From NCBI RefSeq assembly GCF_014695395.1, contig NZ_JACJOF010000032.1:50308-114307 (forward strand): DNA of 64,000 nucleotides, read 5' to 3'. The translations under genes were made by a program, and so were the position numbers. This DNA comes from Nodosilinea sp. FACHB-131. Lineage in GTDB: Bacteria > Cyanobacteriota > Cyanobacteriia > Phormidesmidales > Phormidesmidaceae. Of this stretch, positions 7,294-18,411 are shown in pieces; within the stretch, counting starts at the first letter, position 1; the number at the start of each line of letters is the position of its first letter. Under the pieces are notes generated by a model. It had not been told where the DNA came from. It saw only the letters and a program-made list of their open reading frames with translations, and searched no databases.

Positions 7294-9684
7294 TCACTGG
7301 GCTGGCGTAGCACCATAACAACGCAGTCGCAGAAGCAAGGCATCACGGCCATCAGAATCTTGCAACGCTTGAGCGACTTGCAGCGACTGCTGCTCCTGGC
7401 CAATCTGAGCATATTTCAGCGCGATCGCCGCCAACAAGCTGCCCCGGTCTTGCTCATCTTCAACGGATAACGGATTTTCACCCCCTCGAACGTTAATGGT
7501 CTGCGACTCCTCACCAGGAATGGTTCGCGCCATCTGAAAGGCCTGAGCCAAAGAATTTGCCGCTTGCGATCGCTGACCTAGCTGGATGTAGCGATCGGCA
7601 ATTTTAAGCAGCAGGGTTGTCTTGGTGGCTGGGTCATCCAAACGGCTCAGCGTGGCGAGTGCAGTTGATATATCCTCACCCTCAATGGCTGCAGCGATCG
7701 CCTCAGCGATTGCTGCATCACGACGCACGGGGGCATCAAGAATCGCGTCCGTCACCTGAACCGCGGCTTGATGTTGATTGGCAGCGGAAAATTGGGCAGA
7801 AATTGCCTGTAGCGTAGAAAGACGACTTTCCTCATCTTCAATCGTTTTCACCAGCTCAACCGCTTGATTCAAAAGTTGCGTCGCGGCTTCGGGCTGATTG
7901 ACCCTAAAGTGTTCATCGGCGATCGCCCTGAGTACTTCGGCTTTGGCAGCAGCAGAATCGATTGTGTTGGCCAGCCGAACAGATTGATTGAACAGTTCAG
8001 TCGCCGGATCAATCTGCTGAGCAACCAGCTGAACCTGGGCCGCAACAACCGCAAAAACTTGAGCCTGAAAGCCAGGATCAACATTTTGCTCGGCAATAGC
8101 TTGAGCACGATCAAAATCTCCAGCCTCGGCAAAACCGCGAGCAATCTGCAAAAACAGGCGATCGCGCCACTCAACATAGGTTGGTGAAATGGCCTGCGCA
8201 ATTTTCAGAGCATCATCATAGCGGTTAGCGGCGATCGCTTGATTGGCAAGCTGGGTAAGATCCTGAGCGCGACTATAGGATACGGATGTCTGTTCTGGTT
8301 CTTCTGCCAGATCGACCGTCTGCACCACCTGCAACGCCAGATCGTACTGTCCGCTCTGCACCGCCTGATCGATCAACTGCTGTCTGACCAGGTTACGGCT
8401 ACTAATGTCTGCGATCGCAGCAGTGTTTTGCACTGCCTGAGTTAAGGTAGCCTGAGCGCGATCGGTCTGTCCGACTTCGGCATAGAGCAAGGCGATCGCG
8501 CCGTACCCGGTTGCTTTCGCCGTTGGGTCATCAAAATCGCCAAGGAGACGCAGGGCATCATCAAGTTGCCCCGCTGCGGCATATCGCACTATGGTCGCAA
8601 CGGCGGCCTGCTCCCGTTCGGGAACGGTGGTGCGAGTGCGAGCGCTAATTTCTAGGGCCTGACCCAACAGGTCGGCGGCGCGATCAGGTTGTCTGGCTCC
8701 AGCATACCGACCAGCGATCGCACCGAGAATGATCGCTCTCTGGTCATCCGCCGGTATATCTAAGGCGATCGAAGCAGCGCGATCGAGTAGTCTAGTTTGA
8801 TTGGGTTGTCCACCTTGATTGAGCTGTCCAGCCTTCAAGTATTCATCGATCACAGCAATCATAGCGATGGACTGGTAGTAAGGAGCATCCTCAATTTGCT
8901 GCGCGACTTGCAGGGCGCGATCGGGTTCGCCAAGCTGAGCATAGAGTCGAGCGATTGGCTCTAGCGCCCATGCCCTGCGGTTGGCATCGGAATAGGTGGC
9001 AGCTTGAGCAAACTGAAGCGACTGCGCCAAGATAGGAACAGCCGCTTGCAGTTGACGAGTCGCTACATAAACTTGAGCAATGTCAGTCAACGCTTTGGTT
9101 TGAAACTCTGCGCCGCGAATCGACTGGCTGGCTTGCAAGGCCTGAGTCAAAACGGGTTGAGCTTGCTGCGGCTGCTCCAAGATGCCGTAGTAACGGGCGA
9201 TCGAGGTGAGAGTTCGAGTTTTTATGACACTATAGCCGCTGCTTAAGCTCTGCGTGACCTGCACCGCCTGCGGCAAAACGGCGGCAACCTGCTGCCGCTG
9301 CGCTGGATTAGCCTGATTGACCAGTTGCTCCAACAGGCTGCGATCGGCACTAGCCTCATAACTATTGATAATCTGATCAAGCAACGTAACTTTGGCTGCA
9401 ACATTCTCCACTTGCCCGATCGCTTCAAACGCTTGAGTTAGGGCGATCGCGGCTGCCTCGGTCTGACCATCATTGATATGCTGCCGCGCCTGATCAACCA
9501 GTCCATTTACAGCAGACTGCTCCAACAGAGCAAGCTCTGTTGCACAATCGATCGCACTGCTCTCAGTCGGAATTACTGCTGGGGCAGTAGCTTGACTAAT
9601 TTGAACGGCCACAGCAGCCGGACAAAGCGTCACTAAACACACGACGGCACTCAGCGTTTTCAACCCTTGAGAAAACAGAAACAT
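7294..9684 (-). CDS. secreted helical-repeat (TPR-like) protein
   Basis: 796 residues from ATG 9684; an upstream in-frame TTG at 9732 would add 16. An N-terminal signal peptide (hydrophobic run SAVVCLVTLCPAAVA) points to export. The rest is a long array of paired helices of about 35-40 residues with recurring motifs such as A-x-x-Y-A-x-x-G-Q-x-D-x-A, A-x-x-L-x-Q-A and I-A-x-x-Y, typical of TPR-like solenoids. Such proteins act as binding scaffolds in the periplasm or thylakoid lumen; no enzyme domain is present. It stands alone between convergent and divergent neighbours. Its partner is unknown. Confidence 0.8.
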   Translation of the reverse strand: MFLFSQGLKTLSAVVCLVTLCPAAVAVQISQATAPAVIPTESSAIDCATELALLEQSAVNGLVDQARQHINDGQTEAAAIALTQAFEAIGQVENVAAKVTLLDQIINSYEASADRSLLEQLVNQANPAQRQQVAAVLPQAVQVTQSLSSGYSVIKTRTLTSIARYYGILEQPQQAQPVLTQALQASQSIRGAEFQTKALTDIAQVYVATRQLQAAVPILAQSLQFAQAATYSDANRRAWALEPIARLYAQLGEPDRALQVAQQIEDAPYYQSIAMIAVIDEYLKAGQLNQGGQPNQTRLLDRAASIALDIPADDQRAIILGAIAGRYAGARQPDRAADLLGQALEISARTRTTVPEREQAAVATIVRYAAAGQLDDALRLLGDFDDPTAKATGYGAIALLYAEVGQTDRAQATLTQAVQNTAAIADISSRNLVRQQLIDQAVQSGQYDLALQVVQTVDLAEEPEQTSVSYSRAQDLTQLANQAIAANRYDDALKIAQAISPTYVEWRDRLFLQIARGFAEAGDFDRAQAIAEQNVDPGFQAQVFAVVAAQVQLVAQQIDPATELFNQSVRLANTIDSAAAKAEVLRAIADEHFRVNQPEAATQLLNQAVELVKTIEDEESRLSTLQAISAQFSAANQHQAAVQVTDAILDAPVRRDAAIAEAIAAAIEGEDISTALATLSRLDDPATKTTLLLKIADRYIQLGQRSQAANSLAQAFQMARTIPGEESQTINVRGGENPLSVEDEQDRGSLLAAIALKYAQIGQEQQSLQVAQALQDSDGRDALLLRLRCYGATPAQ

Positions 9685-10127
9685 TACAAAACCCTGTGAT
9701 CGAATGTATAAAGAAAATCTCGAAAAATTCAAAATCTGTTAGAAGCAAGCACGAGGAGTCAAGGGATTTAGATCACATACTCTGCAAATAAGATAAATGA
9801 GTCGAGGTGCCCTAACTATAATTGACGTATTTGCGATCGCAGCCATGGCGATGTTTGTGCCAGTTGTTGATTTGGAACGATAGACTTAGTAACCCAAACG
9901 GATAACCTTGAGCAGCTTAAGCAGCTTGGTATTGAGGCGATCGAGGACTGAGTCTCTTCAAATTGAGAAAAGCGCCAGCGTAATCTAACTTCCTTAACAG
10001 TTTTCTTGCCAAACAAATTAACCCTAAGCGCACGATCTCCTGCATATAATATGGCGTGTTGCAAGCCCAATGCACAGTTGGTTTGAACGTTATACTACTC
10101 AAAGATTAAGACCATTCAACGCATAGA
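9685..10127. other. intergenic region with decayed repeat and possible gene remnant
   Basis: 443 bases upstream of the YafY-type regulator and of the leftward repeat-protein gene. It holds a decayed dispersed repeat near 9965-10045. Just before it, about 9877-9951, a short frame reads TIDLVTQTDNLEQL and stops at TGA, looking like the tail of a broken gene; no start or family is visible. Confidence 0.4.
9965..10045 (+). repeat. dispersed repeat, decayed copy 5
   Basis: Retains AAAGCGCCAGCGTAATCTAAC, CCTTAACAGTTTTCTTGCC and AACCCTAAGCGCAC in the same order as the intact copies, but has lost the TGTAGGTTGGGT head and the HIP1 tail. Confidence 0.55.
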
Positions 10128-10826
10128 ATGAGGAAAGCTGACCGTCTTTTTCAATTAGTAAATCTCATCAGATCTCACCAACCCATTACAGCAGATCGCC
10201 TGGCTGAACGGATTGGTGTTTCCGTGCGTACGATTTACCGCTATATCGATGATCTTTCCTTGAGTGGCATTCCTATTTATGGCGAACCTGGAGTCGGTTA
10301 CGCCCTGGATAAAAACTTCGAGCTGCCACCCCTAACGCTAACTCAAGACGAGATTGCCGCTTTAATGCTGGGTGTTGAGATGCTGTCAAAATCGACCGGC
10401 ACCGACTTAGCAGCAGCAGCAAAAACACTGTTGAGCAAAATCGGCGCCGTGCTGCCGCCAAGCAGCTTTGATCCGACGCGCACCCCCGTTCGGGCGCTAG
10501 GTGAGATTCTAAACGACCAAAGCTTAAGACACTGGAACGACCTTTATCAAAGCATTCAACAGCAACAAGCCGTCAAAATTACGTATCTAAGCTTGAATGA
10601 GCAACTGTCTCAACGGGTTGTTTTCCCGCTAGGGCTATTTTACTGGGGTGAGAAATGGACCGTTGGCACCTGGTGCATCTTTAGAAAAGCCTATAGAGAC
10701 TTTCGGGTCGATCGCATCCAACAGCTCGATTTTGCTTTAGATACTGAACGTCCAGACCAGGAGATCAGTCTTGACCTTTACACAGAGTTTCAGCTGGAGC
10801 GAATAAAATCATCCGGCTTCCAGTGA
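10128..10826 (+). CDS. YafY-type transcriptional regulator (HTH_11 plus WYL-like domain)
   Basis: 232 residues. Residues 1-60 form a DeoR/HTH_11-type winged helix (RLFQLVNLIRSH, then ADRLAERIGVSVRTIYRYIDDL). The central part is the linker region, and from about residue 145 a WYL-type ligand-sensing domain follows (KITYLSL, VVFPLGLFYWGEKW, FRVDRIQQL). WYL domains in this family bind small molecules or nucleic acid to control DNA binding. ATG 10128 is the first start. The Rieske oxygenase gene follows 61 bases downstream on the same strand, so that gene is the most likely target or operon partner (inference). Confidence 0.88.
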   Translation: MRKADRLFQLVNLIRSHQPITADRLAERIGVSVRTIYRYIDDLSLSGIPIYGEPGVGYALDKNFELPPLTLTQDEIAALMLGVEMLSKSTGTDLAAAAKTLLSKIGAVLPPSSFDPTRTPVRALGEILNDQSLRHWNDLYQSIQQQQAVKITYLSLNEQLSQRVVFPLGLFYWGEKWTVGTWCIFRKAYRDFRVDRIQQLDFALDTERPDQEISLDLYTEFQLERIKSSGFQ

Positions 10827-10887
10827 CAGAACGTTGTCAGGAGCAGGCCTCTATGCTGGGTAGCGCCCAAGAATTTAAGGAGCTACT

Positions 10888-11862
10888 TTGGCTGTGTTTG
10901 AAATGTTTCCGAACTTCTGGACTCCAGTATTGCCCGCTGCTGAGATTGGATCGGCTCCCCTTGCCGTTGAGTTAGCTGGCGAATCGCTGGTTCTATTCCG
11001 TCATTCAGCCGAGCAGTTTGCGGCCTTCCTCGATCGTTGTCCCCATCGCGGTGTGCCTCTCTCTCGCGGACAAGTCACAGAAGACGGTTGCCTTGAATGC
11101 CCCTATCACGGCTGGCGTTTTGCCTTAAATGGTGCCTGTACCCATGTTCCGTTTAACTCGCTTAACCCAGCTCAACGCTCAAAGCTATCAGCCACAAGGT
11201 TGCCAACCAGGGTGATCGCAGGGATGTTGTGGGTCTTTACGGGAACCGAAAACGTGCCAGAGCCACAGTTGCCCTCAAGCCTATTAGAGCCAAACGATCG
11301 CTACGTGATTCACCACGAAATTTGGAACGCCCATTGGACAAGAGCGATCGACATCTCGCTAGACTATCTCCACATCCCTTTTGTCCATCGAGATTCATTT
11401 GGTAGCGAATTTCATGACCCAGCCCACCAGGATGCGATCGCCCAAATTAGCATTACTACGACAGCAGATGGCATGACCGTCACAAACCAACTCAGCACCT
11501 TGCCCTACGGGGTTGAGATTGATTGGCATCAGCCCAACAACGTTGTTCTCAAGTTAGATCTAGGTGGCCTGCCCCTACGTCCTCATTTGTTTGCGATTCC
11601 TATCAATGCTCAACAAATGCGATTTATGCAGGTTGCGCTGCCCAACCCCGGAGTCGATCAAAGTAACTTTGATTTTGATCAGTTTTTTGCCGCATCTCTC
11701 GACGATCGCATAATGGTTGAGTCACAAGCCAGTGAAGTTCCCAATACAAATGAAGGATGCCACGTACCTACCGATGAACCCTCACTGAGGTTTCGTCGAT
11801 GGTACTACCGCACTGTGAACAATAAGAGGATGGATATTATTCAAAACGCAAGTGCTGCTTGA
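10888..11862 (+). CDS. Rieske-type [2Fe-2S] non-haem iron oxygenase
   Basis: 324 residues from TTG 10888, which gives MAVFEMFPNFW. The Rieske site is complete: C51-P-H53 and C71-P-Y-H74. The catalytic mononuclear iron motif follows at D159-Y-L-H162-I-P-F-V-H167. The family uses electrons from a ferredoxin or reductase to oxidise ring or other hydrophobic substrates; cyanobacterial members include pheophorbide a oxygenase-like and cell-death-suppressor-like proteins. The substrate is not evident. At 324 residues it lacks the C-terminal membrane helices of plant PaO/Tic55-type enzymes. It follows the YafY-type regulator by 61 bases and is probably under its control. Confidence 0.85.
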   Translation: MAVFEMFPNFWTPVLPAAEIGSAPLAVELAGESLVLFRHSAEQFAAFLDRCPHRGVPLSRGQVTEDGCLECPYHGWRFALNGACTHVPFNSLNPAQRSKLSATRLPTRVIAGMLWVFTGTENVPEPQLPSSLLEPNDRYVIHHEIWNAHWTRAIDISLDYLHIPFVHRDSFGSEFHDPAHQDAIAQISITTTADGMTVTNQLSTLPYGVEIDWHQPNNVVLKLDLGGLPLRPHLFAIPINAQQMRFMQVALPNPGVDQSNFDFDQFFAASLDDRIMVESQASEVPNTNEGCHVPTDEPSLRFRRWYYRTVNNKRMDIIQNASAA

Positions 11863-11871
11863 TAATATTCA

Positions 11872-12489
11872 ATGGCGATCGCACAACAATTCGGTCAGAG
11901 CAGACATGCAGCGCCTTTTCGTCTAGCATTTAACCACTCTCGATGGCATGAAAAAGACAAAGCTGTTGCCGGGTTCAGTTCTGTAAAGTTGTTGACACTT
12001 ACAGGATCAGTGGTTGAGATCAGACCCATTCAGCAACACCAGGCTGAACAAGCCAAGCAAGTCATCACGACGGTTTGCCTAGAGGTTTGGCAAGATATTA
12101 TGACCGAGAAGGAGTTGAAGCGCTATGACCCTATGTCTGACATTGAGCAGGTGCGAGCGCACTATTTTGACAATAGCGGTGTGTTCTTAGTCTTGGTAGA
12201 CAACGAGCGAGTTGTAGGGACTGGAGCAATCCGAAAACTTAATGATGAAATTTGCGAACTTAAGCGCATGTGGTTTCTCAAAGAGTATCGAGGACAAGGG
12301 TGGGGCTGGAAAATGGCCCAGAGGCTTTTTGACTTTGCCAAACAGTCAGGCTACCAGAAAGTGAGGCTAGACCTCGTCGATGAGGAGCGCCAACTACAGG
12401 CAATCAAACTCTACAAAAGACTAGGCTTCTACTCAATTGAGAGGTACAACAATGGTTCATGCAATGTGTTTATGGAAAAGCTTTTATAG
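11872..12489 (+). CDS. GNAT-family N-acetyltransferase
   Basis: 205 residues in the longest reading; the conserved domain begins around residue 46 (VEIRPIQ), so a start at GTG 12010 giving 160 residues is quite possible. GNAT landmarks: VFLVLVDNERVVGTGAIR strand pair, acetyl-CoA loop R-G-Q-G-W-G, and the final Y-K-R-L-G-F-Y-S-I motif. The family transfers acetyl from acetyl-CoA to an amine; substrate unknown. It begins 10 bases after the Rieske gene, so they may be cotranscribed if the long start is used. Confidence 0.82.
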   Translation: MAIAQQFGQSRHAAPFRLAFNHSRWHEKDKAVAGFSSVKLLTLTGSVVEIRPIQQHQAEQAKQVITTVCLEVWQDIMTEKELKRYDPMSDIEQVRAHYFDNSGVFLVLVDNERVVGTGAIRKLNDEICELKRMWFLKEYRGQGWGWKMAQRLFDFAKQSGYQKVRLDLVDEERQLQAIKLYKRLGFYSIERYNNGSCNVFMEKLL

Positions 12490-12815
12490 TAGTAGCCAAG
12501 CAGCTCAACCTTTCGTTAGTACCGACAAAGCAGAGGTTATCAGTCGGAGTTTTTAGGACACAGACTACTAAAATGAGAAGCAAGTGACGGCTGGGATCCG
12601 CTGTGCCGCTCGCTTGATCTGGAAATTCCAGCAGGGGCATTTCCCTATGCAAACAGCAGCGGCTGCTATTCAAGAGCACTTGCAATATGGATCGCGGTCT
12701 AACCACCGATAGCAGCAGACGGACGCAGAACTACGGGTACTCATGCGGCCGTTGCATCGGGTCGTTGAACGTTTTTGTAAAGCGCAACCCAGTGACACAT
12801 ACTTCTGGTGGCTAG
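12490..12815 (+). other. gene-poor stretch with possible decayed coding sequence
   Basis: 326 bases between the GNAT gene and the Gfo/Idh/MocA gene. In the plus strand, frames between 12595 and 12815 read as broken protein-like pieces (AARLIWKFQQGHFPM, then after a stop VVERFCKAQPSDTYFWW), interrupted by stops. This resembles a pseudogene or insertion-sequence remnant, but no family is recognised. Confidence 0.3.
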
Positions 12816-13868
12816 ATGGTGAACGAAATCCGCGTCGGGCTGATTGGCTATGGCATGGCGGCTCGCACCTTCCATGTGCCGGTTATTCAGTCAGTTCCTC
12901 ACCTACAGCTAACGAAAGTTGTAACGCGCCACCAAGACCCCTCGCTCGATCGCAACCCATCAGTCGAGGTGGTGCAGGATGCCGCCGCCCTCCTGCAAGA
13001 CGAAATGATTGACCTAGTCGTGATCGCGACCCCCAACCGCTCCCATTTCGACCTCGCCAGCCAGTCCCTACTTGCCAACAAGCACGTTGTGGTCGAAAAG
13101 CCATTCACCACGTCGTCGGCTCAGGCCCAGCAGTTGATCGATCTAGCGCACAGGCAAAACCGGCTGATCAGCGTTCACCACAACCGGCGATGGGACGGCG
13201 ACTTTCAGACCATAAAGCAGTTATTGAGCACCAATCTTCTGGGCCGTCTGGTTGAATATGAAGCCCATTACGATCGCTTCAGAAATTTCTCCCGACCTAA
13301 CGCCTGGCGAGAAGAAGCCGGCGAGGGCAGCGGCATCCTCTTCGATCTCGGCTCTCACCTAATCGATCAGGCGCAGGTTTTGTTTGGCCTGCCGCAGATG
13401 GTGACGGCCGACCTGAGAGTGCAGCGCGATTTTGCCCAGGCTATCGACAATTTTGATCTGACACTGCACTACGACGGGCTGAAGGTGATTCTCAAAGGGG
13501 GGATGCTGGTGCGCGGGCCGGAACCCCATTTCATTCTGCACGGCACGGCAGGCTCCTTCGTCAAATATGGCATGGACCCACAAGAGGAGGCGCTAAAGCG
13601 CGGCCTCACCCCGGCTGAACCCGGCTGGGGTGAGGAGCCAAAGGAGCGCTGGGGAATGCTCGACACGCAAATCGACGGGCTGCACGTGGAAGGGCAGGTG
13701 GAAACGCTGGCGGGTAGCTACCAAGCCTATTATCAAAACGTAGCTGATGCGATCGCCGGACGCGCTGAGTTAGCGGTCAAGCCCGAAGAGTCGCGAGACA
13801 CCATTCGTATCATCGAGCTAGCAATGCAAAGTAACGAACAAAAATGCACGCTTCCCCTCTCTGTGTGA
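12816..13868 (+). CDS. Gfo/Idh/MocA-family NAD(P)-dependent oxidoreductase
   Basis: 350 residues. N-terminal Rossmann fold with VGLIGYGMAARTFH, the E-K-P motif in VVEKPFTT (Lys is the usual catalytic or nucleotide-contact residue), and the C-terminal beta-sheet domain with HYDRF, GSGILFDLGSHLIDQ. The GMAARTFHVP start and ILFDLGSHLIDQ block are close to the YdgJ/YhhX/scyllo-inositol dehydrogenase subgroup. It should reduce or oxidise a sugar or polyol with NAD(P). The ATG at 12816 is used; a GTG lies just after. No sugar transport or inositol genes lie nearby. Confidence 0.88.
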   Translation: MVNEIRVGLIGYGMAARTFHVPVIQSVPHLQLTKVVTRHQDPSLDRNPSVEVVQDAAALLQDEMIDLVVIATPNRSHFDLASQSLLANKHVVVEKPFTTSSAQAQQLIDLAHRQNRLISVHHNRRWDGDFQTIKQLLSTNLLGRLVEYEAHYDRFRNFSRPNAWREEAGEGSGILFDLGSHLIDQAQVLFGLPQMVTADLRVQRDFAQAIDNFDLTLHYDGLKVILKGGMLVRGPEPHFILHGTAGSFVKYGMDPQEEALKRGLTPAEPGWGEEPKERWGMLDTQIDGLHVEGQVETLAGSYQAYYQNVADAIAGRAELAVKPEESRDTIRIIELAMQSNEQKCTLPLSV

Positions 13869-13931
13869 ATTAAACCCGGCAGCGAGGGAGGGCTAGAAAG
13901 CGCCACCATTTAGCAAAAGTAAATATGCGTG

Positions 13932-14429
13932 ATGGAAATTCCAAATGACATACTTCCTTTTTTTCAGAGCGCTGGTTGGTACCCAGAGCACAGCGTTGCG
14001 TTGCCGAACAAAGCGCAAAGTTTAATTCCGGAGGGGCACCCGGCAGCCATGATCTTATCTACATTCGGTGGCTTGAAGGTCGGTCGTGTCGGCTTGGGCG
14101 AAGAATGTGCAGCGAGCGACATCATCTTCGGCTTAATCGAGGACAGTGAAGATGCCGTGGGGAAGTGGAATGATTTGCTTAAAACGAAACTCATTGGAAT
14201 CGCAGAGTACCACCACTCGCACGGAGAACTATTTATAGACGCCGCCGGGAAATGCTATAGCCTGGGGCTGCATGATACGTTCTGTTTTGAAGGTGATAAT
14301 TTCAATCAGGCGGCGCGGAATCTGCTATTGGGGAGGCGCTCACGTCCAATGCTATTGCCGGGGGAAGAGTCGGTAATGGTGTATGGGGAGATTTATACGG
14401 CCAAGAGTCCTGAGGTGTACAGGTATTAG
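13932..14429 (+). CDS. SUKH-3-type immunity-like protein, orphan
   Basis: 165 residues; a GTG immediately upstream (13929) is an alternative start. The early SAGWYPEHSV block, the helix with ILSTFGGLKV and the later strand pattern ending in GELFIDAAGKCY match the SUKH-3 branch of SMI1/KNR4-related proteins, many of which neutralise polymorphic nuclease toxins. No toxin gene lies beside it. It could be a leftover of a lost toxin cassette, an immunity gene against neighbours' toxins, or a domesticated SUKH protein. Its G+C is ordinary for this segment. Confidence 0.65.
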   Translation: MEIPNDILPFFQSAGWYPEHSVALPNKAQSLIPEGHPAAMILSTFGGLKVGRVGLGEECAASDIIFGLIEDSEDAVGKWNDLLKTKLIGIAEYHHSHGELFIDAAGKCYSLGLHDTFCFEGDNFNQAARNLLLGRRSRPMLLPGEESVMVYGEIYTAKSPEVYRY

Positions 14430-14537
14430 CTTTGCCCTGCGGGGAAGCCCAACGATGCGCTCAAACCGACCCGAATGAGCAGGCTTCTCTTCGGAGCGGA
14501 TGCATGAGCGGCTTAGCTATTGCAGTGCACGGGATAG

Positions 14538-14725
14538 TTAGGACAGGTTTCTAAAGGCATCATCGACGGCGTTCCAGAGGATATCGAAATCGCTGAGCAT
14601 CTCGCGAAAATGGTGTTTTAGCGGAGCCCAGATTTTTTTAATCTTGCTGAAGTCTGGCGTTGTCCATCACGACAACCTGCCTAGGGCACAATTCAGGCAC
14701 TAGATATTGCAAATGAAGGTGTAGT
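14538..14725 (-). pseudogene. remnant of an IS630-family transposase
   Basis: On the minus strand the text RQVVVMDNA, the strand holding a DDE aspartate of IS630 transposases, is followed after a deletion and frameshift by IWAPLKHHFREML and ends DAFRNLS before TAA at 14538-14540. This is the standard IS630 C-terminus with the middle (PAYSPDLNPIE region) missing. The element is dead. A start of a possibly related transposase appears at the right edge of the window. Confidence 0.65.
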
Positions 14726-14787
14726 TTCATTTGCTTTATCAGAGTTGGTTTGTTCTATTAAGCCACAGATGGAAAGTGGGAATATTA

Positions 14788-15579
14788 TTATCTTTCGAAA
14801 TTATATCCCAATACCAACTTCCAAAAGCTAGGAATCCACTCTCTTGGCACAAACCTAGGTAGCGTAGCAAGAATGGGATTGATTGGATTGCCAGGAATCA
14901 CGATGGGCTCTCGCTTTTCAAAAGCTTTTAAGGCATCTCGTACAACAGTTTCAATCGGCGTGTCGAATTTTATAGCCACATCAACCAGGGTCGATGGAAA
15001 CCCTGCTTCTTGAAAAAACTTGACGCCAACTGGTCCTGGGCAAACAGCTAACACATGCACTCCATAGCTGCGATTCTCTGCCCACAACGCTTCGCTAAAG
15101 CTGAGAACAAAGGCTTTTGTTGCCGCATAGATAGAGAAGTAGGGCATAGACTGAAACGCACCCACCGAAGACAGATTGATAATTCCTCCAGTTCGACGCT
15201 GCCGCATTCCAGTCAAAAAGCGATGGCTCAAATCCACAATTGTCGCAATATTGAGTTGCACCGTTTTGAGCTGAAAATTGCGATCGCTTTCAGCAAAATC
15301 ACCGTAATCTCCAATGCCAGCATCGTTGACCAATAGGTCGATCGATCGTCCAAGTTGCTGTACGGTTTGAAAGATAATTTCTGTCGCGTCTGGTGCTGTC
15401 AAGTCTTGGACGATAATGTCTACTTGAATTTGATGTTGATGCTTGAGGGAATGAGCAAGTTCCTGTAATTTGTCCTGTGAACGAGCAACCAGCACAAGAT
15501 CGGTTTGATGTGCTGCTAGTTGTTGGGCAAATGCTGCACCAATGCCAGCAGAGGCTCCGGTAATCAAGGCTGTCGTCAT
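14788..15579 (-). CDS. short-chain dehydrogenase/reductase (DltE/YqjQ type)
   Basis: 263 residues. Classical SDR: nucleotide motif T-G-A-S-A-G-I-G near the N-terminus, N-D-A-G in place of the usual NNAG, catalytic S in INLSSVG, and Y-A-A-T-K. The downstream PGPV turn is present. Length and C-terminal pattern (VVRDALKAFEKREPIVIPG) fit the subgroup annotated as SDR family NAD(P)-dependent oxidoreductases of unknown substrate. The first in-frame ATG is at 15579. It is monocistronic and read in the same direction as katG, 411 bases away. Confidence 0.88.
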   Translation of the reverse strand: MTTALITGASAGIGAAFAQQLAAHQTDLVLVARSQDKLQELAHSLKHQHQIQVDIIVQDLTAPDATEIIFQTVQQLGRSIDLLVNDAGIGDYGDFAESDRNFQLKTVQLNIATIVDLSHRFLTGMRQRRTGGIINLSSVGAFQSMPYFSIYAATKAFVLSFSEALWAENRSYGVHVLAVCPGPVGVKFFQEAGFPSTLVDVAIKFDTPIETVVRDALKAFEKREPIVIPGNPINPILATLPRFVPREWIPSFWKLVLGYNFER

Positions 15580-15990
15580 GCAGGTTTATTATTTTACTCT
15601 ACCAGAGTATATTCGGCTAAGTTTATAGCTTCTGCATCATTCCGAAGAGCTATTACTACAGTAATTAAGGGAGTAGTAACGCGGTATTTGTACCTAACTA
15701 CTTAGTTGCAGTGCACAGCGTTCCGGTGAAGTCTCGAGGGCTGCTTCGTGCCGCTGAACTGACCCGTTACACTTAAAGGCAAGTAGTGAAATTTATCGAG
15801 ATGCTAGCTCTACTCTGAATGTGGCTTAACGGGTTGAAGTCCGGCAATCCCATCATTTTTTTAGCCGCGAGTCAGGGCTGTAGGCAGCTTTGGCGTCAAG
15901 CCTTAAAGAGAGAGCTGCGCTTCAAGACGAGTTGAAACGCAGCTCTCATTTCTGCCTCTGACCTCTAGCTAGCGCAGCCTCACGCTAGGG
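15580..15990. other. intergenic region between SDR and katG
   Basis: 411 bases. It carries a strong hairpin near 15911-15946 just beyond the katG stop. The rest has no supported frame or RNA gene. The SDR promoter should lie near 15600-15700. Confidence 0.45.
15911..15946 (-). terminator. probable terminator of the peroxiredoxin-katG unit
   Basis: AGAGCTGCGCTTCAA (15911-15925) pairs with TTGAAACGCAGCTCT (15932-15946), a 15-base stem with one G-U pair and a six-base loop, starting 45 bases beyond the katG stop on the minus strand. Only a short CTCTTT tract follows, so termination strength is uncertain. Confidence 0.6.
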
Positions 15991-18372
<2,382 letters not shown>

Positions 18373-18411
18373 TTAGGTGAGTTTGTTTCTTCTCTGCGTA
18401 ACTATCTTTTT

